NCBI GenBank assembly: GCA_003168215.1 | Contig: PMSW01000054.1 | Location: 35,949-71,327 of the forward strand | Direction of reading: 5' to 3' | Length of the DNA: 35,379 bases | From: Actinomycetota bacterium | Lineage (GTDB): Bacteria; Actinomycetota; Actinomycetes; Streptosporangiales; Streptosporangiaceae | Part shown: in pieces, positions 1 through 8,081 of the stretch | Numbering within the stretch: position 1 is the first letter of the stretch | Layout: the number at the start of each line of letters is the position of its first letter | Notes under the pieces: generated by a model | The model's input: only the letters and a program-made list of their open reading frames with translations | Database searches by the model: none | Told to the model about the DNA's origin: nothing | Made by a program: the position numbers and the translations under genes

Positions 1-777
1 GCCGCCGCCGCTCCGGCGAAGCTGCCATGCCAGCAGGCTGCCGAGCACGACCGAGACCGTGATCGCCGTCGTGTGGCCGACCGCCGCCACGTCCAGCTTG
101 CTCAGGCCGCCGAAGATGTCGCCCACGACGACAAGGACGGCGAAATCGAGCACGGCGGCGGCACGGGCCGGCCACGAGCCATACACCGCGGCCACCGCGA
201 TGGCGGACACGACGACGTAGGACGGGCCCACGTCCAGCAGGCGGGTATCGGAGCCTGGCAGCAGTCCGTGCGCCACCCGGTAGTCGACGATGCCCTCGCT
301 CACCAGCGTGCCGAGCACATGCCCGGCGGCGCAGACCACCGCAGTGCGCCAGTTCCCCAGCACCCGGTTAGCGCCGAACATGGCGAGGGCGATCAGGAGG
401 GGCCAGGCGCTGGCGAACGACCCCGGGATGAACGCCGAGGCAGCCAGCGAGCCCACTGGGTCATGGCGCAGGTTGACCACGCTGGTGCTTGCCCACTGCA
501 GCACCGCCGACTGATCGTGGGCGGACAAGGCGGCGTAGACCAGTTCGGCGATGACGAAGCCTGCCAGGTAAAGCCAGGCGACCGCGTATCGCGCGAGCAG
601 GGTGCGGGCTGCCGTCCAGTCCCGGGGCTTGCGGGGTGCCGGAACGGTGGCACCTGCCTTGAGTCCGGGCTGCAGAGCGCCGGCGCGCCGGCGCGAGGGG
701 AACACCTGCCGCCTCACCCCCGGAGTCCATCGTGATCTTGAGCCGGCCAAACCCGCCGGCCTCTTGCATCGGCTCAC
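1..777 (-). CDS. Rhomboid-like membrane protein, C-terminus cut by window edge
   Basis: Reading the minus strand from a GTG at 777 gives an open frame of 259 codons that runs off the window without a stop. After a basic N-terminus it has several hydrophobic segments: around LLARYAVAWLYLAGFVIAEL, ASAFIPGSFASAWPLLIALA, TAVVCAAGHVLGTLVSEGIV, YVVVSAIAVAAVYGSW, AVLDFAVLVVVGDIFGGL and ITVSVVLGSLLAWQL. The order (a VVNLRHDPVGSL loop, then GHVLGTL, then LDVGPSYVVVS) resembles actinobacterial rhomboid-like proteins of unknown activity. The frame is closed upstream by a TAA at 801-799, so the start is GTG 777 or an internal GTG such as 717. Family assignment is from remembered pattern. No clear catalytic serine motif GxSG is visible, so protease activity should not be assumed. 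Confidence 0.62.
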   Translation of the reverse strand, partial: MSRCKRPAGLAGSRSRWTPGVRRQVFPSRRRAGALQPGLKAGATVPAPRKPRDWTAARTLLARYAVAWLYLAGFVIAELVYAALSAHDQSAVLQWASTSVVNLRHDPVGSLAASAFIPGSFASAWPLLIALAMFGANRVLGNWRTAVVCAAGHVLGTLVSEGIVDYRVAHGLLPGSDTRLLDVGPSYVVVSAIAVAAVYGSWPARAAAVLDFAVLVVVGDIFGGLSKLDVAAVGHTTAITVSVVLGSLLAWQLRRSGGG

Positions 778-815
778 CTGGATCGGCTCAAAAGAGAATT
801 ACGGGCCGACTATAG

Positions 816-849
816 TCAATATCCTGCCCGGAATCGGGCAGGATATTGA
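816..849. promoter_or_regulatory. Perfect inverted repeat between divergent genes
   Basis: Arms TCAATATCCTGCCCG (816-830) and CGGGCAGGATATTGA (835-849) are exact reverse complements separated by GAAT. The element sits between the divergent starts at 777 (minus) and 882 (plus). It could be an operator or a 5' leader hairpin of the transcript that includes glmS. A terminator is unlikely because no gene ends here. Confidence 0.6.
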
Positions 850-881
850 AGTTTTGCACTCTCAATACTAGGCTCACCGCT

Positions 882-1151
882 ATGGTCAGCGAGCAGTGGG
901 ACGAGCTTGCGAGGCATCTCGCCCGCACAACGCTGCTGTCGGAGGCAGCGGCCTCCCGGGTCGTCGAGGAGGTTATCGCCTACTTCAGCGAGCCGGCGGA
1001 CGCGTTCATCCGCCGCCGCCACCGCGAGCTGCAGGCAGCGAGGCTGGCCAACGCCGAGACTTTCCGGCGCATCGCCATCGAGCTGGCCGGCCGTCCCGTC
1101 GCCGCCCCGCAGTTTTCTGAACGCCAGATCCGGCGCGTGATCTACGGCTAG
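882..1151 (+). CDS. Small unknown protein upstream of glmS
   Basis: The ORF encodes 89 residues starting MVSEQWDELARHLARTTLL and ending IRRVIYG. It is mostly helical by composition, charged (many Arg and Glu), and has no signal peptide, membrane segment or cysteine motif. I do not recognise the family. An in-frame TTG at 846 would give a longer form, but that extension overlaps the inverted repeat at 816-849, so ATG 882 is preferred. Its stop lies 12 bp before the glmS start, so the two genes are probably co-transcribed. That suggests co-regulation with amino-sugar synthesis, but gives no specific function. Confidence 0.6.
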   Translation: MVSEQWDELARHLARTTLLSEAAASRVVEEVIAYFSEPADAFIRRRHRELQAARLANAETFRRIAIELAGRPVAAPQFSERQIRRVIYG

Positions 1152-1163
1152 GAGAAATATCTT

Positions 1164-2978
1164 ATGTGCGGAATTGTCGGCTATGTCGGCGGCAAGGACG
1201 CGGTGCCTGTCCTTTTCGAGGGACTCCAGCGCCTTGAGTACCGCGGCTACGACTCGGCCGGCGTCGCCGTCATAACTCGCGGCGACCTGAAGGTACATAA
1301 GCGCGCAGGCCGCGTCGATGGCCTGATCGCCACGGCTCCCAAGCGGCTGCGCGGCAGCGTGGGCATCGGCCATACCCGCTGGGCGACCCACGGGAAGCCG
1401 ACCGACGCCAATGCCCACCCGCACGTCGACAGCGCGCATGCCATCGCCGTGGTCCACAACGGGATCATCGAGAACGCCCTCGAACTGCGGGCCACTGTCC
1501 TGGCCGACGCCGTGTTCACCTCGGAGACCGACACCGAGGTGCTAGCCCACCTCATCGCCGCGCAGCCGGAAAAAGAGCTCGAGGAGGCCGTGCGCGCCGC
1601 GCTGCTCCTCGTCGAGGGCGCGTACGGGATCGCCGTCATCGACCTGCGCCAGCCCGACCGCATCGTCGTCGCGCGTAACGGCAGCCCGGTGCTCCTTGGC
1701 ATCGGCAAAGGCGAGCACTTCGTGGCCTCGGACGCGTCCGCGCTGGTACGTCACACCGACCAGGTCGTCTACCTCGACGACCGTGAGATGGCGGTGCTCG
1801 AGGCCGACGGGTTCCGCACCTTCACCCTCGACGCCGAGCCGACGGAAAAGCGGCCCACCACCGCGCCGGTGTCGAAGACGGCTTACGACAAAGCCGGGCA
1901 CGCCGACTACATGCACAAGGAGATCCACGAGCAGCCGGTGGCCGTCGAGCGGGCGCTCAGCGGCCGGCTCAACCGCCGCTTCGCTACCGCTCACCTCGGC
2001 GGAATCGAGCTCACCCCGCGAGACGTGCTGGCGCTGCGCCGGATCAAGGTCCTGGGATGCGGCTCCGCCTTCTACGCGGGCCTGGCCGGCGCCTGCCTGA
2101 TCGAGAGCCTCACCCGGATCCCTGCCGACGCCGAGACCGCCTCTGAATTCCGCTACCGGAACCCGGTGATCGAGCCCGCGACCCTCTACATAGCGATCAG
2201 CCAGTCCGGTGAGACGTTCGACACCCTCGCGGCGGTCCAGGAGATCAAGCGCAAGGGCGGCAGCGTGCTTGGCGTGGTCAACACGCCAGGCAGCACCGTG
2301 GCCCGCGAGTGCGGGTCGGGGATCTACCTGCACGCCGGGCCGGAGGTCTCGGTCACCTCGACGAAGACGTTCACGTCGACGGTGGTTGCCTTCGCTCTGC
2401 TGGCACTTCACCTCGGCCGTATCCGCGACGTCGGGCCGGCCGACGGCGGCCGGCTCGTACGGGCGCTGGAGGCGCTGCCCGGCCAGATCGCCGAGATCCT
2501 GGCCGGCGAGGATGCGATCGCCGAGACCGCCAAGAGCCTCGCTGCCGCCTCCAGTGCCTTCTATGTCGGGCGGGTTCGCGGCTATCACGTGGCCCTCGAG
2601 GGGGCACAGAAGCTCAAGGAGATCTCCTACATCCACGCGGAGGCATACCCGGCGGCTGAGCTGAAGCACGGCCCGCTCGCGCTGGTCAGCGAGAGCATCC
2701 CGACCGTCGTCATCGTCCCCGACGACCACATGCTGGACAAGAACATGGCCACGGTCGCGGAGATCCGCGCGCGCAGCGGCCCCGTCGTGGTGGTGACGAA
2801 TTCGCCGCTGTCCGTCCCCGGTGTCGATGCGACGCTGAGCGTCCCGACCACCGAGCCGGAGCTGCAGCCGATCCTGCTCGGCATCCCGCTGCAGCTACTG
2901 GCGTACCACGCGGCGCTCGCCCTCGGCCGCGACATCGACAAGCCCCGTAACCTGGCAAAGAGCGTCACTGTCGAGTGA
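1164..2978 (+). CDS. glmS: Glutamine--fructose-6-phosphate aminotransferase (isomerizing)
   Basis: GlmS converts fructose-6-phosphate and glutamine to glucosamine-6-phosphate and glutamate, the first committed step to UDP-GlcNAc for peptidoglycan. The 604-residue product has the usual length. It begins MCGIVGYVGG, giving the N-terminal nucleophile Cys2 of the class II glutamine amidotransferase domain (to about residue 215), with HTRWATHG and the HNGIIEN motif following. Two SIS isomerase domains follow, with GCGSAFYA, SQSGETFDT (about residue 345), STKTFTST (about 399) and HGPLAL. The conserved end DKPRNLAKSVTVE is intact. ATG 1164 is preceded by AGGAG at about 1151-1155. The gene follows a small unknown ORF by 12 bp, and its TGA overlaps the GTG of a possible next gene. 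Confidence 0.97.
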   Translation: MCGIVGYVGGKDAVPVLFEGLQRLEYRGYDSAGVAVITRGDLKVHKRAGRVDGLIATAPKRLRGSVGIGHTRWATHGKPTDANAHPHVDSAHAIAVVHNGIIENALELRATVLADAVFTSETDTEVLAHLIAAQPEKELEEAVRAALLLVEGAYGIAVIDLRQPDRIVVARNGSPVLLGIGKGEHFVASDASALVRHTDQVVYLDDREMAVLEADGFRTFTLDAEPTEKRPTTAPVSKTAYDKAGHADYMHKEIHEQPVAVERALSGRLNRRFATAHLGGIELTPRDVLALRRIKVLGCGSAFYAGLAGACLIESLTRIPADAETASEFRYRNPVIEPATLYIAISQSGETFDTLAAVQEIKRKGGSVLGVVNTPGSTVARECGSGIYLHAGPEVSVTSTKTFTSTVVAFALLALHLGRIRDVGPADGGRLVRALEALPGQIAEILAGEDAIAETAKSLAAASSAFYVGRVRGYHVALEGAQKLKEISYIHAEAYPAAELKHGPLALVSESIPTVVIVPDDHMLDKNMATVAEIRARSGPVVVVTNSPLSVPGVDATLSVPTTEPELQPILLGIPLQLLAYHAALALGRDIDKPRNLAKSVTVE

Positions 2979-3373
2979 GCCAGCAGCCACCCGCACGCTC
3001 GTGGCCCTATCTTGCCCCGATCAGCAAGATGCGCTGCCCGGGAGGGGGGTTGAGCCACTCCCCCATTAGGTGTGGATCTCCGCGTTCACGGCGTGCGGGC
3101 CTGCGGCTTACGCTGCACATCGCGCTCTACCTGGCGAAGTTCTACTTACCGGGAGATGCGGCTCTGGGCGGCGTGGCCGTGCAGGCTCGCGCCGGGGCGC
3201 AGGAGGCCGCCCGGGCGGGCGCCGATGTTCGCTTCGTCCGGGCCATCTTCGTGCCGCGGGATGAGAGCTGCTTCGCGCTTTACCGGGCGGGCTCGGTGCA
3301 GGCGGTCACGATGGCCGGGGCAATGGCCGGGCTCGTGTTCGACCGGGTCGCCGAGGCGCTTACCGCCCCCTGA
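2975..3373 (+). CDS. DUF4242 / SCO4226-like (nickel-binding) family protein, start uncertain
   Basis: The C-terminal 85 or so residues, from HIALYLAKFYLPGDAAL to FDRVAEALTAP, look like the small ferredoxin-fold DUF4242 family. These have a LYLxxxYLPG start, the motif VRFVRAIFVPRDESCFALY, and an end in which an alpha helix leads to FDRVAEAL. Some members bind nickel. The open frame reaches back to a GTG at 2975 that overlaps the glmS stop (GTGA). The first 45 residues are Pro/Arg/Ser-rich and unlike the family, and the only internal ATG is at 3029. Either the protein is coupled to glmS with an unusual extension, or a non-canonical start near 3113 is used, or the 5' end is damaged. Confidence 0.5.
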   Translation: MSQQPPARSWPYLAPISKMRCPGGGLSHSPIRCGSPRSRRAGLRLTLHIALYLAKFYLPGDAALGGVAVQARAGAQEAARAGADVRFVRAIFVPRDESCFALYRAGSVQAVTMAGAMAGLVFDRVAEALTAP

Positions 3374-3506
3374 CGGCCGGACTTGGGCGGCCGGCGCTCC
3401 CGCTGGCATCATCCGCTCCACCGAGGAGAACCGCCCGGCCCGGTCCGGTCCGCTATGATTAGCGATGATTCCTGTAGGGAATAACTATTTTGGAATCGGC
3501 GCCTGC

Positions 3507-3514
3507 GGAGGTGA
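3507..3514 (+). promoter_or_regulatory. Strong Shine-Dalgarno that fixes the start at GTG 3519
   Basis: GGAGGTGA is a full match to the 16S rRNA tail and lies 4 nt (7 nt from GGAGG) before GTG 3519. It makes the internal GTG a much better start than the in-frame ATG at 3465. Confidence 0.7.
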
Positions 3515-3518
3515 CCTC

Positions 3519-3743
3519 GTGACCTGGCTCGACTGGGCACTCAGCGCGGTCCTCGGCACCCTGGCCTACGTCGTGTTCGTGCGCCAGTGGCCGCACATGA
3601 CAGGCCGGTGGTGCGGCGGCCAGAACACCGGGAACTGCTGGCGCTGCCGCGATGCGGCCGCGCGATTCACCGACGATGCCGGCTTGCCGTGGCAGCTCGA
3701 CGATGACCTGCGCCTGGAGAAGCTCGACCACCGCGACTGGTGA
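3519..3743 (+). CDS. Small single-pass membrane protein with a Cys cluster, unknown
   Basis: The 74-residue product starts with an N-terminal hydrophobic stretch, WLDWALSAVLGTLAYVVFV (about residues 3-21). This is followed by a soluble tail with three cysteines in the arrangement C-x6-C-x2-C (RWCGGQNTGNCWRC) and an acidic/basic C-terminus ending HRDW. The Cys pattern might bind metal, but a fourth ligand is not obvious. I do not recognise a family. The start is chosen by the strong ribosome site at 3507-3514. A longer version from ATG 3465 would add 18 residues. It lies alone between the DUF4242-type gene and a convergent minus-strand gene. Confidence 0.55.
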   Translation: MTWLDWALSAVLGTLAYVVFVRQWPHMTGRWCGGQNTGNCWRCRDAAARFTDDAGLPWQLDDDLRLEKLDHRDW

Positions 3744-3895
3744 TCCGCTACCGCATGACCTAGCGCACTCGATCGCCTGCCCGTCCCGGAAGTTCCGCAG
3801 CCAGCCTGACGCGGATCGCGAATGCCTCGACGGCTTCGCCGGGATCGCCAGATCCGGCCACGGTCCGGCCGGGCAGTAGTGGACTGGCCTGTGCG

Positions 3896-4492
3896 CTATG
3901 CCTGCGGAGTGCGCCCGAGGAAGGCGGCTAGCCGGTCGCTGGGGCCGGCCGTTGCTGCCACGGTGACCGGCGCCGCGAACAGGGGGTGCCGGCCGGCCCG
4001 GGGGACCAGCGCCGGGGCTATCACCAGCAGGGCGGTGGCCAGGGCGCGCGGGATCGGCTGGCGCTGCCCGCACGCCCGGGATACGTCCCACCCGTGGACG
4101 GTGACCTCGAGGGCGGCCGCGGCGGCCATCAGGCTGGCCGCTAGCGGGCAGCCGGCCATCTCGATGGCCTGGCGCTGGTAGCCGGGGCTGGTCCAGGCGT
4201 CGAGCAGCTGGCAGGCACGGTCGCGGAAGGCGCGGGCGGGGTCAGCCGCCAGGTCAACGTCCTCGGCGGCGGGACCCAGGCCAACGCGTCCGGTTTCGAT
4301 GCCCTCGCCGAGCGCGGCCAGGGATTCGCTGGCGTGCCTGAGCAGCATCCGCAGGTCCCATTCCCGGCACGGCGTCGGGCACGACAGGAGTTCCGGCGTG
4401 ACGGCCAGGACCACGCCGAGAGCGTAGCTGATCGACGGCCCGAGTAGCCGGGCACCCTCGGCCGGCCATGCCGTCGGGCCTGCCCGGGTCAT
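3896..4492 (-). CDS. Maleylpyruvate isomerase / mycothiol-dependent (TIGR03086-like) family protein
   Basis: The 198-residue protein starts MTRAGPTAWPAEGARLLG. It shows the pattern of the DinB-like mycothiol-binding family: a central PCREWDLRMLLRHASESL segment, ending in a helix-turn before LAALG, and the motif LEVTVHGWDVSRACG with a conserved HxWD-type signature (VHGWD). Enzymes of this fold use mycothiol for isomerisation or conjugation; the substrate here cannot be told. Its ATG (4492-4490) overlaps the TGA of the upstream sigma-factor gene by one base, so the two are translationally coupled. The pairing of a TIGR02960-type sigma factor with this family suggests that it may tune the sigma response or a thiol-linked detoxification. 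That is inference. Confidence 0.72.
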   Translation of the reverse strand: MTRAGPTAWPAEGARLLGPSISYALGVVLAVTPELLSCPTPCREWDLRMLLRHASESLAALGEGIETGRVGLGPAAEDVDLAADPARAFRDRACQLLDAWTSPGYQRQAIEMAGCPLAASLMAAAAALEVTVHGWDVSRACGQRQPIPRALATALLVIAPALVPRAGRHPLFAAPVTVAATAGPSDRLAAFLGRTPQA

Positions 4493-5484
4493 CAGCCGGG
4501 TACCGGGGCCGCGGCGGCCGGGACTGTCTCCGGCAGGCCGAAGGTGGCGAGGAGGCCCGGGTCGTTGAACGAGGTGACCCGTGTGACGCGCGATGCGGCG
4601 ATGGTGAGCACACATACCGAGTGTGCGCGGTACACGCCGTCGTGGCCGCGCATGTAGGCCGCTAGCGCGGGCTGGCCGTTGGCGGCCGTCGGGATCATCC
4701 GGAAGCGGCCGGGTTCGGTGAGGACCCGGGACTGCAGGAACCGCCCGATCAGCTCACGGCCGGTGAACCAGGTCGGCTCCGGCGGCATCTCGAACACGGC
4801 GTCATCGCGCAGCAGCCGCATGACCGCCGTGATGTCGGCGTTCTGGAACGCGGCGGCGTACCGGTCGAGCAAGGCGCGGTCGGCCGGGTCGGCGGGCTCG
4901 TGAATCTGGTCCTCGTCGGGGGCAGCCTGCTCGAGCCGCGTCCGGGCGCGCTGCAGCATGCCGTTCACCGCGGCGGTTGTGGTGCCGAGCAGCTCAGCGA
5001 CCTCCGCTGCCTGCCAGCGCAGCACGTCGCGCAGGATCAGCACGGCACGCTGCCGGGCGGGCAGGTACTGCAAGGCGGCGATCAGGGCCAGCCGCATGCT
5101 CTGCCGCGACGCGACGATCTCGGCTGGATCGGCGTACCCGGCGCTCACCAGCGTGTCGGGAATGGGCTGCAGCCATGGAACCTCCGGTCGCACCGCGGCC
5201 AGCGGAGCTTCTGGGTACTCGCTCGGGCCGCCAAGGCCGGACGGCAATGGCCGAGGGCCGCTGTTCTCCAGCGCGCGCAGGCAGGCGTTGGTTGCGATCC
5301 GGTAGAGCCAGGTCCGCAGCGACGCCCGTCCCTCGAATTCGCCGTAGGACCGCCAGGCGCGGATCATGGTCTCCTGCACCTGGTCTTCGGCATCGTGGAC
5401 CGAGCCCAGCATGCGGTAGCAGTGCGCCAGCAATTCAGGCCGGAACGGGTCGGTGAGGCGCGCGAAATCCTCGCTGACTGCCAT
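4492..5484 (-). CDS. ECF-type sigma-70 factor with C-terminal SnoaL-like domain (sigma-G / TIGR02960-like)
   Basis: The 330-residue protein has region sigma2 at about residues 10-80 (FRPELLAHCYRMLGSVHDAEDQVQETMIRAW, then SLRTWLYRIATNACL). Region sigma4 lies at about 130-185 (LQYLPARQRAVLILRDVL, then AAEVAELLGTTTAAVNGMLQRAR). A C-terminal NTF2/SnoaL-like domain follows from about 200 (LLDRYAAAFQNADITAVMRLL, and later EPTWFTGRELIGRFL). Such tailed sigma factors usually lack a classic anti-sigma, and the tail is thought to modulate activity. Start ATG 5484. It is divergent from an MFS exporter gene and shares with it the inverted TACAGATCCGG element, which fits autoregulation plus control of the exporter/SDR pair. 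Confidence 0.85.
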   Translation of the reverse strand: MAVSEDFARLTDPFRPELLAHCYRMLGSVHDAEDQVQETMIRAWRSYGEFEGRASLRTWLYRIATNACLRALENSGPRPLPSGLGGPSEYPEAPLAAVRPEVPWLQPIPDTLVSAGYADPAEIVASRQSMRLALIAALQYLPARQRAVLILRDVLRWQAAEVAELLGTTTAAVNGMLQRARTRLEQAAPDEDQIHEPADPADRALLDRYAAAFQNADITAVMRLLRDDAVFEMPPEPTWFTGRELIGRFLQSRVLTEPGRFRMIPTAANGQPALAAYMRGHDGVYRAHSVCVLTIAASRVTRVTSFNDPGLLATFGLPETVPAAAAPVPG

Positions 5485-5524
5485 GGCTGCTCCCTCCGGG
5501 CGTCGCGGGCCGCGCCGTCACTGG

Positions 5525-5619
5525 TACAGATCCGGCCCGGCCACGAAAATCACCGGCCGGCGGGCACATTATCTGCCCCGCGGTTCCCCGGTCAGTTTTC
5601 CGTGCGCCCCGGATCTGTA
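5525..5619. promoter_or_regulatory. Symmetric divergent promoter/operator region
   Basis: TACAGATCCGG at 5525-5535 and its exact reverse complement CCGGATCTGTA at 5609-5619 face the two divergent genes. The minus-strand copy is about 40 nt before the sigma start (5484) and the plus-strand copy about 38 nt before the MFS start (5657). Equal placement suggests that both are recognised by the same factor, perhaps as the promoter or operator of each transcript. Confidence 0.55.
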
Positions 5620-5656
5620 GAGGTAAAGATCGGCTACCACTACCAGGGGTCAGGTA

Positions 5657-7105
5657 ATGAATCAGGTTCATCGCTGGCGCGCGTTCGCGGTGCTGGCTGT
5701 TTCGTTCTTCATGACGGTCGCGGACCTCGCGATCGTCAACGTCGCGCTGCCGACAATCGGCCGCAAGCTGCACATGCCGGAATCGAGCCTGCAATGGGTC
5801 GTCACCGGCTACGGGCTCACCTTCGGCGGCTTCCTGCTGCTCGGCGGCCGCGCCGCGGATCTGCTGGGGCGCCGCCGCATCCTGATGGCCGGCCTGGCGG
5901 TATTCACCGCGTCGTCGCTGGGCTGCGGGCTGGCCACGGCGGAGGAGTTCCTGATCCCGATGCGCTGCCTGCAGGGGCTCGGCGCGGCGATCGTGCTCCC
6001 GGCGGCGCTGTCCATCGTGATGAACATGTTCCCGGAAGGCGCCGAGCGGAACAAGGCGCTGGGCGTGTGGGGCGCCATCGGGGCGAGCGGCGCGACCGTC
6101 GGGGTGATCGCCGGCGGCCTGCTCACCCGCTACGCCGGCTGGCAGTTCATCTTCTTCCTCAATGTCCCGATCGGAGCCGCGGCGCTGCTGCTCGCCCCGC
6201 GCGTCGTGCCGGAGAGCCGGCTCGCCACGGAACGCCGGCGCTACGACCCATTCGGCGCGGTCGCCGTGACCGGCGGCCTGTCGCTGCTCGTCTACGCGAT
6301 CTCGACCGCCCCGCAGGTCGGCTGGGGTACCGCCAGGACGGTGACGCTGCTCGCGGTGTCCGCCGCCCTGCTCGTCGCCTTCGTGGTCATCGAGACGCGC
6401 GTGGAGGCGCCGCTGATGCCGCTGCGGATATTCGGCAGCAAGACGCTGGCGGGCGCGAACGCGGTCGGCGTGCTGCTCGGCGGCAGCTTCTTCGCGTTCA
6501 TCTTCATCGGCACCCTCTACATGCAGCAGGTACTCGGTTACTCCGCGCTGAAGGCCGGCCTCGCCTGGCTGGCGGCGACGCTCACCTCGGTCGCCTTCGC
6601 CGGCCTGTCGCAGGCGCTGGTCACCCGCGGCCAGGCCAGGCTCGTGATGGCGGCCGGCATGGCCATGATCGGCGGCGGCATCCTGTGGGCAACCCAGGTG
6701 CCCGTGCACGGGCATTTCTGGGACAGCCTGGCCGGACCGTTCGCGGTCGTCGGAGTCGGCACCGCGTTCGCCTTCATCCCGGTCTCGATCGCCGCCCTGG
6801 CCGGGGTCGCCGAGCACGAGGCCGGCCTTGCCTCCGGGCTCATCAACACGTCCCAGCAGCTCGGCGGAGCGATCGGCGTCGCCATAGCGTCCACGATCGC
6901 CGCCACCCACGCCAGCACCCTGCTGCACCAGGGCGCCGCGCCAGCCGCGGCACTCACCAGCGGCTTCCAATGGGCGTTCTGGGCCTGCGGCGCAATCGGC
7001 CTGTGCGCGGTCCCGGTGACCTACCTCCTCGTCCGCCGCGACGAACTGGCCAAGGCGGTCGCCAGCACATCCCAGAAGCCCCAGCCTGCACCCGCCGGGG
7101 TTTAA
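5657..7105 (+). CDS. MFS drug exporter, DHA2 (EmrB/QacA) family, 14 TM
   Basis: The 482-residue product has the length and hydrophobic pattern of 14-TM proton-driven multidrug exporters. TM1 carries ADLAIVNVALPTIG. The loop motif GGRAADLLGRRRILM (about residues 62-76) is MFS motif A. GAIGASGATVGVIAGGLLT is the antiporter motif C region (about 135-155). The last TM ends with a basic tail. Substrate cannot be predicted. The gene starts 172 bp from the divergent sigma factor and is followed after 37 bp by an SDR gene, so exporter and oxidoreductase probably form one sigma-controlled transcript. Confidence 0.9.
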   Translation: MNQVHRWRAFAVLAVSFFMTVADLAIVNVALPTIGRKLHMPESSLQWVVTGYGLTFGGFLLLGGRAADLLGRRRILMAGLAVFTASSLGCGLATAEEFLIPMRCLQGLGAAIVLPAALSIVMNMFPEGAERNKALGVWGAIGASGATVGVIAGGLLTRYAGWQFIFFLNVPIGAAALLLAPRVVPESRLATERRRYDPFGAVAVTGGLSLLVYAISTAPQVGWGTARTVTLLAVSAALLVAFVVIETRVEAPLMPLRIFGSKTLAGANAVGVLLGGSFFAFIFIGTLYMQQVLGYSALKAGLAWLAATLTSVAFAGLSQALVTRGQARLVMAAGMAMIGGGILWATQVPVHGHFWDSLAGPFAVVGVGTAFAFIPVSIAALAGVAEHEAGLASGLINTSQQLGGAIGVAIASTIAATHASTLLHQGAAPAAALTSGFQWAFWACGAIGLCAVPVTYLLVRRDELAKAVASTSQKPQPAPAGV

Positions 7106-7142
7106 CCGGACCACCACCTCCTACACAGCACGGGAGTCCCGC

Positions 7143-7895
7143 ATGCCAACGCAAGACCTTTCCGGAACGACGGCACTGGTCACCGGCGCCAGCCGGGGCT
7201 TCGGCCGCGCCATCGCCATCGCCCTGTCCGCGCACGGCGCGCACGTCGTCGGGGTCGCCCGCGACCACGCCCGGCTCGAGGAAGTACGCGCACAACTCGG
7301 CGGCACCTTCACCCCCGTCGCCGCGGACGCCACCGACCCGGTGGTCGCGGGCCAGCTCCTGGACAAGTACCGCCCCCGCACGCTGGTCCTCAACGCCGGG
7401 GCGGCTCCCCTGGCCCGGCCGATCCACCGGCAAACCTGGCAGACCTTCAGCCGCAACTGGGAAGTCGACGTGCAGCACGTGTTCAACTGGACCCGCGAGG
7501 CGCTGCTGCTTCCCCTGCGGCCAGGCAGCGTGGTCATCGCCATCTCCAGCGGAGCCGCGGTCAACGGCTCGCCACTGTCCGGCGGCTACGCCGGGGCCAA
7601 GGCCGCCATCCGGTTCATCGCCTCCTACGCCGCCGCCGAGTCGGGCCGCAACGCGCTCGGCATCAGGTTCACCGCCGTGCTGCCTCAGCTCACCCCGGAA
7701 ACGGACCTGGGCGCGGCCGCAGTCGCCGCCTACGCCGCCAGGCAGGGCGTCGATATCCCCGCCTTCCTCGAAGGCCGCGACCCGGCGCTCACCCCGGAGC
7801 AGGTGGGCACCGCGATCGTCGATATTGCCGCCGGCTCCGGCGATGACCGGGACGCCTCCCTGCTCACCGCCGCCGGCCTCAGCCCGGTACGGTGA
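7143..7895 (+). CDS. SDR family NAD(P)-dependent oxidoreductase
   Basis: The 250-residue classical short-chain dehydrogenase shows the cofactor motif TGASRGFG (about residues 14-21) and the LNAGAAP loop (NAG, about 81-86). The active-site Ser lies in VIAISSGAAV, and the catalytic pair YAGAK (Y-x3-K) follows about 11 residues later. An SDR with the second basic residue after the Gly motif (ARDHARL) may prefer NADPH. The start ATG 7143 follows GGGAG by a few bases. It is directly downstream of the MFS gene and probably shares its transcript. Confidence 0.88.
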   Translation: MPTQDLSGTTALVTGASRGFGRAIAIALSAHGAHVVGVARDHARLEEVRAQLGGTFTPVAADATDPVVAGQLLDKYRPRTLVLNAGAAPLARPIHRQTWQTFSRNWEVDVQHVFNWTREALLLPLRPGSVVIAISSGAAVNGSPLSGGYAGAKAAIRFIASYAAAESGRNALGIRFTAVLPQLTPETDLGAAAVAAYAARQGVDIPAFLEGRDPALTPEQVGTAIVDIAAGSGDDRDASLLTAAGLSPVR

Positions 7896-7905
7896 TACGT
7901 TCCGC

Positions 7906-7922
7906 CACCGCCTCCGGCGGTG
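7906..7922 (+). terminator. GC hairpin after the MFS-SDR operon
   Basis: CACCGCC-TCC-GGCGGTG is a perfect 7-bp stem with a 3-nt loop, starting 11 bp after the SDR stop. There is no T-run, so terminator function is only plausible. Confidence 0.4.
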
Positions 7923-8081
7923 CAGCGTCCTGCTGCCTTCAGGTGGTGCTTGTCCGGGAAGGGCCAGTGGCCATGGCTGCCGCCAGTGGCGCGCGCTCGG
8001 CATGGGTGAGCGGGACCGGCTTGCGGCGGCCGGCATCCCAGCGGACCGTGACGACGCGCGCGTGCCGCTGCTTCTGGACGC

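Noticed and set aside
73-735. A 220-codon plus-strand frame at the left edge
   Set aside because: The minus-strand frame there has regular membrane segments and rhomboid-like order, while this frame is His/Arg/Gly-rich shadow text.
3018-3066. Terminator after glmS formed by the G-rich and C-rich runs
   Set aside because: The G and C runs can pair only imperfectly and the DUF4242-type frame runs through them.
5435-7117. A 560-codon minus-strand open frame
   Set aside because: It is the shadow of the MFS gene, with Asp/Arg/Gln-rich text and no motif.
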